Of a stretch of DNA of 64,000 bases, positions 57,990 to 64,000 are shown piece after piece. How positions within the stretch are numbered: position 1 is the stretch's first letter; each line of letters opens with the position of its first letter. Position numbers and translations under genes: made by a program. The stretch spans positions 1,243,315,001-1,243,379,000 of the forward strand of contig CM057452.1 of the NCBI GenBank assembly GCA_016271365.2. Reading direction: 5' to 3'. This DNA is from Neoceratodus forsteri (lineage: Eukaryota > Chordata > Ceratodontiformes > Ceratodontidae). The notes under the pieces are model-generated. The model searched no databases. It was not told where the DNA came from and saw only the letters and a program-made list of their open reading frames with translations.

Positions 57990-58360
57990 TCCTCACAGGG
58001 GATAACACTCCTAAACTTAATTTTGCCTTTTTAAAGGCTTAATTCTATTCTTTGCATTCATTTTGACTCGCTGCTGTACTAGCGCGAAACCGGAAGTTGT
58101 GCGGCGACGCACTTCTGGTTTTGCTGGCATTTAAACACTCACACTAGCGAGCGTGCACGGGGCCAGCGCGGAGACGTGTGCAGAGACACGTGCATCGTCG
58201 CGCATGTCTATCATGTCCATCGTGGACCTCGGGTTAGCGGTTCAACAATTATTTCACTGGTACTAAGTAAAGTGAGAAGCCCAAGGTACTGTACCTTAAA
58301 TTAGATTGCTACCAAGTGTTTGTTACCTCATATTATAATGAAGAGAGGCTAATAAATATT
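57990..58360 (+). promoter_or_regulatory. L2 5' leader, CpG-rich internal promoter candidate
   Basis: Roughly 58,065-58,215 is the only clearly CpG-rich stretch in the window (GCGCGAAACCGG, TGCGGCGACGC, GCGAGCGTGCACG, TCGTCGCGC). It holds an ETS-type core CCGGAAGT, mirrored by ACTTCTGGTT on the other side of GCGGCGACG. Position at the 5' end of a nearly complete LINE suggests the internal RNA polymerase II promoter. Retention of CpGs argues for a recent insertion or an unmethylated past. Confidence 0.55.
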
Positions 58361-58365
58361 GTACG

Positions 58366-59481
58366 TCCTGTCAGATGTATGCAGTTGGCAAACATATAGC
58401 CGATTACATCTGTGACAGGTGCATACTAGTTAAATAATTACAGGAAGAAGTAACTCGACTTCTCAATAAAGTGGAAACTATACCTGATGTTACACAACAT
58501 ATTGTGGACCCAGAAATAGAAGCCTTAGAAGAATATATTGACCATATGTCTCTCCTACTGGAAACTAATAACATAACTTCCCCCCACGATAAGGCACTTC
58601 AGGGTATTTCAAGAATTAACTCTTCTCATAACAAGGTACATAAGACTGTCTTAACTCCCCAGGGTACCTCAAGAATAAATACTACTCATAAAGTAGTACA
58701 TAAAACTGTTTCAACTCCCCAGTGTTCTCACTTTCCTCAGAACCATTATTATTTCTGATGCCACTACTTGGTCCACTATTGCACCCTTAAAATCCAATAA
58801 AAGAATTGATCTGCAGGTACAGGGGATCAACACTCCTCCCTCAATTTTGTTGCATAATTCTTATGAACCATTAGCCTCGCTCTTAATTGATGATACCTGT
58901 AATCAGAACTTGGAATCAATAAACACCCAGGCCCACATCCCCCCTCTTCTTCCTCATACTATTACCCCTCCACAGGTCTTTGTATTGGGCAATTCCATGA
59001 CCAAATTTATAGATCGAATCATCTGTAACCCTGATAAAGTAAACAGGACTTGCTCAAGCTATAGGGGAGCTAGGGTTTCAGACATAACTGCCATGACCAA
59101 AACTGCCTTACGTACAGCAGGCAATAATCCTCTAGTTATAGTTCATGCTGGGACTAATGATATCACTATAGCCCCACTACAACAACTTAAACAAGACACA
59201 GTTGCTCTTTGTAACCTACTAAAAGAAAGGGGATGTAACATCTGTTTATCTGAAATTCTCCCAGTACCTCGAGCCTCATACTATATCCCAAAATAAATTA
59301 AATCATTTAATGAATGGCTTCAAAAATGGTGCCTTAAACAAGGTATAGCGTGTCTCACACATTGGGAGGAATTCAATGATAATCCCTCTCTCTTTTGTTG
59401 GGATGGTCTGCACCTCAGCCGTAGGGGAAGTTCTCTTCTTGGCCGTCAGTTTTTGTCATTTATCAATAAAAATTTAAACTA
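58366..59481 (+). pseudogene. L2 ORF1: zinc-knuckle-like start and SGNH esterase
   Basis: Starts near 58,366 with a C-x-M...YICDRC motif (CxxC Cys codons at 58,411 and 58,420), hits a stop at 58,435-58,437, then EEVTRLLNKVETI (heptad-like). A middle open part follows to 58,758. The esterase is in 58,847-59,481: GNSMTKF (58,988; family G-D-S, here Asp to Asn), RGARVSD, VIVHAGTNDI near 59,140-59,170 and SEILPVPRAS; a stop TAA at 59,294-59,296 splits off the end, which continues in frame as FCWDGLHLSRRG with the D-x-x-H at 59,402-59,413 intact. So, unlike the CR1 copy, the catalytic His remains. Two or three single-base defects stand between this and an open frame. Confidence 0.85.
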
Positions 59482-59487
59482 AAACTC

Positions 59488-59943
59488 ATGGGGGAGACTA
59501 GGCCCAATAAGCCATCTCTTAATACTCTACATAAGCTGAACGTCCTGTCTCTTAATGCTAGAGCACTTAGCAAAGTTAAAATGGCAGAATTAGAGTTAAA
59601 AATTCAGGAATTCAACATAGGGCTGATCGCAATCACCGAAGCATGGGGTAACTTGGATAAACAGTGGATGATGAACATCCCAGGGTTCAAACTCTATTAC
59701 AAAAATAGAGCTAATGAGCAAAAAGGTGGAGTAGTTAGTCTTTATGTTAGTAACAATATTCCATCTTCTGAATCCTCCTTACCAACATTAACAGAAAGTA
59801 TCTGGGTTTACCTACAACCTAAAGGACATCCCCAGATTTTGGTTGGCAATTGCTATCGCCCCCCTTCCTCGGACTTTGCATATCTTACTCAATTATCTTC
59901 AGAAATCACTCAAATAGCAGATATAGGGTCAGTCATAATTTAG
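59488..59943 (+). pseudogene. L2 ORF2 endonuclease, N-terminal part
   Basis: Open from MGETRPNKPSLNTLHKLNVL, just 7 bases past the ORF1 stop, so the two reading frames are nearly contiguous (reinitiation or internal entry is plausible). Endonuclease blocks: LSLNARAL (Asn), LIAITEAWG (catalytic Glu), GGVVSLYVSNN, VGNCYRPPSSD. It stops at TAG 59,941-59,943, where a one-base loss hits the G-D-F-N block; the continuation FNLPSINWDTLSG lies in the next frame, and a second small deletion near 60,060 returns the frame used downstream. Confidence 0.9.
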
Positions 59944-60029
59944 GGACTTCAATCTTCCATCTATAAACTGGGATACACTCTCTGGACTTAATCAATATGA
60001 CTTACAGCTAATTTCAACTATCACTGATC

Positions 60030-61262
60030 TTGGTCTTACCCAACAAGTCAGGGAACCCACACAGGAATAATATCCTGGACCTAGTATTTACTAATATGAA
60101 GGCCTCTTTGTCTAATTTATGGGTGTTAGACCCTGGTAATAGCGATCACATGACAATTTTATTTTCTATTCTCCTGGCTCATAAAAACTCTACCAATAAC
60201 TGTACGATTAAACAATACGAGAAGGCTGATTTCTCTAACATTAACGAACATCTTTCAGCTATTCCATGGGATTCATTACTTTCACCTCTTAAAATTAATG
60301 ATGTATGGAACATCTTTAAAGAAACTGTACACAACCTAGAAAAAAGCCATGTACCGGAAAGAAAGAAGTATTACAATAAAGGCAAGGTTCCTGCTTGGTA
60401 CAATAATAATATCAAAAAACTCAGTACTCATAAATGGAAATTATTTACATCTTTAAAAAAGTGCCAACCTGAACAAGTTGAGGGAAAGCTCATCCAGTAT
60501 AAGAAAGCACTTAAGGACCTAAAAACATCAATTATTCTGTCTAAACGGAATTTAGAACTTAGAATCGATTATAATAAGGATTCATATAAAGGTCTTCATT
60601 CATATTTAAATAACAAAAAGGGAGACACTAATAAAATAGGTCCATTAATAATTGATAATACAACCATTCTTTCAGATAAGGTTACTGCTATTGAATTTAA
60701 TAAATACTTTTGCTCTGTTTTTGAACAGGATAATGAACCCATATCACATGTTAATATTAGTACATCTCCTAGCTATACTGTTACTATTTCTGATACCCAT
60801 AAACTTTTAAAACCCTTAAAGTTATCAACAAGCCCAGGCCCTGACAATATCACTCCCAAATTTCTTATGGGAACATATAACAAAATCGCTATCCCATTGA
60901 CCATTATTTTTAATAAATCTCTTAGAGAGTCTAATGTTCCTTTAGATTGGAAAACCGCTATTGTTGCCCCAATTTTTAAAAAAGGGGTGCATCACAAGGC
61001 CGAAAATTATAGACCTATCAGCCTTACCTCCATTCCATGCAAACTATTGGAAAAGCATATTAAACATCTAATTGAAGAAGAAATGCTGGCATTAAGACTA
61101 AACGATGTCACACAACATGGATTTAAATCCGGGCACTCCTGTAAAACAAATCTGTTATCTTTTTACAACTCAGTCAGCAGTTATCTCGATCTTAATATTC
61201 CAGTGGATGTTATTCTGCTTGATTATAGTAAGGCATTTGATAAGTCTCACATTATATCTTAA
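60030..61262 (+). pseudogene. L2 ORF2 endonuclease end, linker, RT first half
   Basis: Longest open frame of the window, 410 codons. It starts within the endonuclease with NILDLVFTNM and ends that domain with SDHMTILFSIL (the Ser-Asp-His block). After a basic linker (VPERKKYYNKGKVPAWYNNN; KYFCSVFEQ) come RT blocks: LSTSPGPDNITPKFLMG, WKTAIVAPIFKKGVHHKAEN, YRPISLTSIPCKLLEKHI, QHGFKSGHSCKTNLLSF and VDVILLDYSKAFDK with the first catalytic Asp. A frameshift at about 61,245 stops it at 61,260-61,262; the rest follows in the next frame. ATG choice has no meaning here because the true start is upstream. Confidence 0.93.
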
Positions 61263-62281
61263 TAAATAAATTAGTAGCATTAGGTTTCTCTAAATGTATT
61301 GTGTCTTGGGTTAATAGCTGGCTCTATAAAAGAACCCAAACTGTCAGGGTCAATGAGGAACTATCGGATGAAAAATCTGTGTCTAGCGGAGTCCCTCAGG
61401 GCTCTGTGTTGGGCCCCACATTGTTTAGTATTTTCATCAGTGATCTTACTATCTCATCACAGAATATCTTATCTAAATTCGTGGATGATACTAAATTAGG
61501 AGGACCTGTTGACAATGAAACAAACAGGAGTATTCTAATAAATGATCTCAAAAAAATCGAATCCTGGGGGGTAACTAACAAGATGAAATTCAATGTGTCC
61601 AAATGTTCTGTGTTACATATTGGTAAAAAAAATCCGAAACAAATATATCATCTTAATAATATCATACTTAGGGAATCCCTTGTTGAAAAAGACCTGGGTA
61701 TATTGGTTGATAATAGGTTGTCTTTTTCAAATCACTTTAACATGGTTGCCAATCATGCTAATGCCCTCCTACGTAGGATTAATAACACTTTTATCCTTAA
61801 AACTGAGGAATGCATTTTGACTTTATATAAAACCCATGTTAGACCCCACTTAGACTTTGGTTCACCCTTGTGGAGTCCCTATTTAGTTAAGGACATCACT
61901 AAAATAGAAGAAGTTCAAAGAAGGGCTACTAAAATCATACCTCATCTTTCTTGTTTTAATTATGAAACTAGGCTCCAAAAAACAAAGTTGTATTCACTTG
62001 AATTTAGAAGACTGAGGGGAGATCTCCTTCAATTATTTAAAATTTTACAATCTGCCACATTAATGAGTTCATGCGGAGTATCTTTTACATCAAGAAAAAT
62101 GGTGGCTAGAATTCATAATAAACAAATTGAAATTGAGAAAACAAGAGCAAGCAGAAGACAGCAGTTCTTCACTGTTAGAACACCAAAAATTTGGAATTCT
62201 TTACCACAGGAAATTGTTGGTTGCCAGAATATTAACGCATTTAAATTCAAACTTGATAAATGGCTTCTGGACAGAATATAA
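61245..62281 (+). pseudogene. L2 ORF2 RT second half and C-terminus
   Basis: Continues with INKLVALGFSKCIVSWVNSW, SGVPQGSVLGPTLFSIFISD, then the catalytic box KFVDDTKLGG (F-V-D-D at 61,478-61,489), WGVTNKMKFNVSKCSVLHIG, EKDLGILVDNRLSFSNHF, VRPHLDFGSPLWSPYL, VQRRATKIIP and WNSLPQEIVG, ending at a TAA at 62,279-62,281. It is open for 326 codons from 61,301 without a break. All RT residues expected for activity are visible; only the frameshift upstream disables it. Confidence 0.93.
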
Positions 62282-62382
62282 TCTACTATGATCCACAATG
62301 TGTGGAGGACATCCTCGATGGGCTTCGGCCTTCTTTTGTCCATACTACCAAGTACCAAGTACCAAGTACAAGTACCAAGTAT
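62282..62382 (+). mobile_element. L2 3' UTR: stem-loop and 7-bp repeat tail
   Basis: A 100-base 3' UTR. GATGGGCTTCGGCCTTC can fold into a small stem-loop, then CTTTTGTCCATACTACC and four to five AAGTACC units (one shortened to AAGTAC). A stem-loop followed by short tandem repeats is how L2-type RTs recognise their RNA. The tail directly abuts resumed CR1 sequence. Confidence 0.85.
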
Positions 62383-63067
62383 CATGCACATAGGGAAGAG
62401 AAAGCCTGAAGCCACTTACCGGTTAGTAGGGGAGTTGCTGGCAATCACAAGAGAACAAAGAGACTTGGGCATCATCATCACAGATGACCTGAAATTATCC
62501 AAGCAGACCACTAAAGCAGTAGGTAAGGATAGAAGGATGTTGGGGTGTATTAGTAGGGGTATAACAAGTCATAAGAGGGAGGTAATAATCTCTCTTTACA
62601 AGACACTCATTAGGCACCATTTGGAGTACTGCATGCAGTACTGGAGGCCGCACCTGCACAAGAACATGAACAAAATGGAGACAGTCCAGAGAAGGGCAAT
62701 CAAAATGGTGCAGGGACTGCATCAGAAAACATATGAGGATAGATTAATGGAGCTCAATATGTCTACCCTAGAGCAAAGGAGGGAGAGAGGTGATATAATT
62801 GAAACATTCAAACATCTTAAGGGCATTAACAAGGTGAAAGAGTTTAACATGTTTCAATTTAAGAAAAATAGCAGGACAAGAGGACACAGCATGAGCTTAG
62901 AGGGAGGCCGATTAAGGGGTAATGTGAGGAAGTTCTTTTTCACAGAAAGTGTGGTGGATGCGTGGAATAGCCTACCTCAGGAAGTGGTGGATAGGAATAC
63001 AGTGCAGGGCTTCAAACAGGCATGGGATAGGCATAAGGGAGCAATACAGATGAGTATGAATAGATAG
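62378..63067 (+). pseudogene. CR1 ORF2 RT thumb and C-terminus
   Basis: Second half of the interrupted CR1 ORF2, open from MHIGKRKPEATYRL to the stop at 63,065-63,067. It contains EQRDLGIIITDDLKLS, MLGCISRGITSHKREVIISL, IRHHLEYCMQYWRPHL, VQRRAIKMVQGLHQKTYEDR, LNMSTLEQRRERGDIIETFK and VRKFFFTESVVDAWNSLPQE. No stop or frameshift in about 225 codons, so this end is much better preserved than the 5' half. It cannot be expressed as RT since the palm lies 4.4 kb upstream in another element's shadow. Confidence 0.92.
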
Positions 63068-63180
63068 GCCATTGACATAGTAAAGACCTATGGCACATTC
63101 ATAAGGTAGAAAAAATGGGCAGACTGGACGGACCTTACGGTCCTTTTCTGTCGTCATCTTCTATGTTTCTATGTTTCTAT
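63068..63180 (+). mobile_element. CR1 3' UTR and octamer tail
   Basis: Short 3' UTR with GGGCAGACTGGACGGACC and ACGGTCCTTTTCTGTCGTCA, forming a hairpin-prone GGACCTTACGGTCC core, and ending in two and a half TTCTATGT octamers. CR1 tails are typically 8-base repeats, which the RT uses for priming. Confidence 0.9.
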
Positions 63181-63920
63181 CACTGAGAACAGGTTTTTCC
63201 TATTTCCATCTGGAAATCTGCAACCTTTAAGGCAAATTCACTAACCCAGTCTTGCCTCCCAACTGGTGTTAATCAGCCATAGCACTAAGTTCCTCTACCA
63301 TTCCACACTACTTGACCACACTTCCAATTCAGCCTTCAGACTCTCAAGCATATCTGCCTCCAAGCTTTTCTCAAGGACTTCGGCATCAGATTATCTGTAA
63401 ATCTAATCAACTATAAGCCACTACAGTGCATCTCATGGACAATCACGCTGCAAAAATACCTGTATATACTTCAGCCAGCGTACCAGCTGAGTATGTACAA
63501 GTATAGTTACACCATCATGCCCAACTAAGCCATCCATTCCTTAAACCAAACTTCCAATCAGTCTCTATACATATTTGATTACCATCAGGGCTGCATCTGC
63601 AAATCTTCCTTTATTTGTCTACTAATGACTCATGGCAGTTCTCCTACCATGCATGCACAGACTCTCTTCTACTCATTTCTACTGTATGGATGCTTACTTA
63701 GCTACTCATTGCTCACTACTACAGTCTTTGCCTCTAGACTTTACCTTGACAGTCAAACCTTACACGAGTCAGCTCATTCCCCTATGGCTGCATAAATCAT
63801 CACAATTCTCACCGTTCACTATCTGATAGCATATTGATCAGTTTATGCTCTTCCGGCTCATTACAACCCTGCAATCCCTTTGGATATGCATCCTTCATCA
63901 GCACGTCCACCAGAGATGCA
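63181..63920. other. Pyrimidine-rich noncoding DNA resumes
   Basis: Composition (C/T-rich, G-poor plus strand, many CCATT, CTACT and TCAGCC phrases) resembles 49.4-53.5 kb. It may be the other side of the same repeat into which the CR1 inserted, but I could not align a specific phrase across the gap. Confidence 0.4.
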
Positions 63921-63987
63921 GTGAATTTAAAATTCACAGGTGAAGTGAACGCAAAGTGGCCACTTCGCTTTGGCACTTCGCTACGTG
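63921..63987. repeat. Palindromes near window end
   Basis: GTGAATTTAAAATTCAC (63,921-63,937) is a perfect palindrome with a one-base centre. It is followed by GAAGTG..GCAAAGTGG and its rough inverse CCACTTCGCTTTGGCACTTC (63,942-63,979). These may be the terminal structure of a DNA element that runs out of the window. Confidence 0.6.
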
Positions 63988-64000
63988 GAGTGCCCCATAG

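Larger units (their letters stand above)
57986..62382 (+). mobile_element. Nested near-full-length L2-clade LINE
   Basis: A 4.4-kb LINE inserted in the CR1 RT. Order: CpG-rich leader (about 57,990-58,360), ORF1 (zinc-knuckle-like start, coiled-coil-like stretch, SGNH esterase) to 59,481, ORF2 (endonuclease plus RT) 59,488-62,281, short 3' UTR with a GGGCTTCGGCC hairpin and a tail of 7-base AAGTACC repeats (62,349-62,380). A candidate target-site duplication is ATCATGCACA at the right (62,381) against ATCACACACT at the left (57,968), imperfect. The C-terminal signature (VRPHLDFGSPLWSPYL, WNSLPQEI) and the stem-loop plus short tandem tail favour the L2 clade over CR1, though CR1-group membership is not excluded. 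Confidence 0.9.
54701..63180 (+). mobile_element. CR1 LINE interrupted by a nested L2 LINE
   Basis: One plus-strand CR1 copy in two parts. The 5' part holds ORF1 (esterase) and ORF2 through the RT catalytic box, and stops at FNVKKCKI near 57,968. The 3' part resumes at MHIGKRKPEATYRL near 62,382 and runs through the RT thumb and C-terminus to the octamer tail TTCTATGTTTCTATGTTTCT at 63,160-63,180. Removing 57,98x-62,38x joins the two halves in a normal CR1 order, so the intervening DNA is a later insertion. Without the insert the copy is about 4-5 kb, the usual CR1 length. Confidence 0.9.

Overview
This window looks like nuclear DNA from a vertebrate with a large, repeat-rich genome. The CR1-type LINE ends (short 3' runs of the octamer TTCTATGT), the L2-clade LINE, a Penelope-like element with GIY-YIG endonuclease and the tRNA-headed SINEs fit amphibians (a caecilian-like genome is my best guess), less well a reptile or lobe-finned fish. 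That is inferred from repeat content alone. I recognise no host protein-coding exon and no functional tRNA, rRNA, bacterial gene or CRISPR array. Almost everything nameable is a transposon, a fossil of one, or tandem repeat.

Layout. (1) 1-17,108: an unbroken satellite array of about 199 copies of an 86-bp monomer, with a higher-order period near 3.8-3.9 kb over the first 7.7 kb. (2) 17.1-31.1 kb: old LINE debris, mostly minus strand. It holds an ORF1 esterase fragment (17.4 kb), a CR1 3' end (19.6-20.7 kb), an L2-like C-terminus (22.9-23.3 kb), a CR1 with a tRNA-SINE pair inside it (23.9-25.7 kb), another CR1 (25.7-27.4 kb) whose upstream part may lie at 29.97-30.53 kb, and a plus-strand CR1 3' end (30.5-31.1 kb). 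There is also a tRNA-headed SINE (22.05-22.5 kb) and a palindromic MITE (23.6-23.87 kb). (3) 31.2-35.2 kb: a minus-strand Penelope-like element with recognisable RT and GIY-YIG motifs, apparently split from its 3' tail by unclassified sequence. (4) 35.2-49.4 kb: no recognisable coding sequence, but many local structures: foldbacks, hairpins and four independent small tandem arrays. (5) 49.4-53.5 kb: pyrimidine-rich noncoding DNA with diverged internal repeats and one CR1 3' end; similar-looking DNA resumes after 63.18 kb. (6) 53.5-63.18 kb: the most interesting part. A long CR1 (plus strand) is interrupted inside its reverse transcriptase by a nearly full-length 4.4-kb L2-clade LINE with a CpG-rich 5' leader, an esterase ORF1, an endonuclease/RT ORF2 and a 7-bp-repeat tail.

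How the parts work together: each autonomous LINE has the usual plan (ORF1 with SGNH esterase; ORF2 with APE-type endonuclease then RT) and would copy itself by target-primed reverse transcription. The SINEs and MITE depend on enzymes supplied in trans. Every autonomous copy here carries stops or frameshifts and is presumably dead. The nested L2 is the least decayed and so probably among the youngest.
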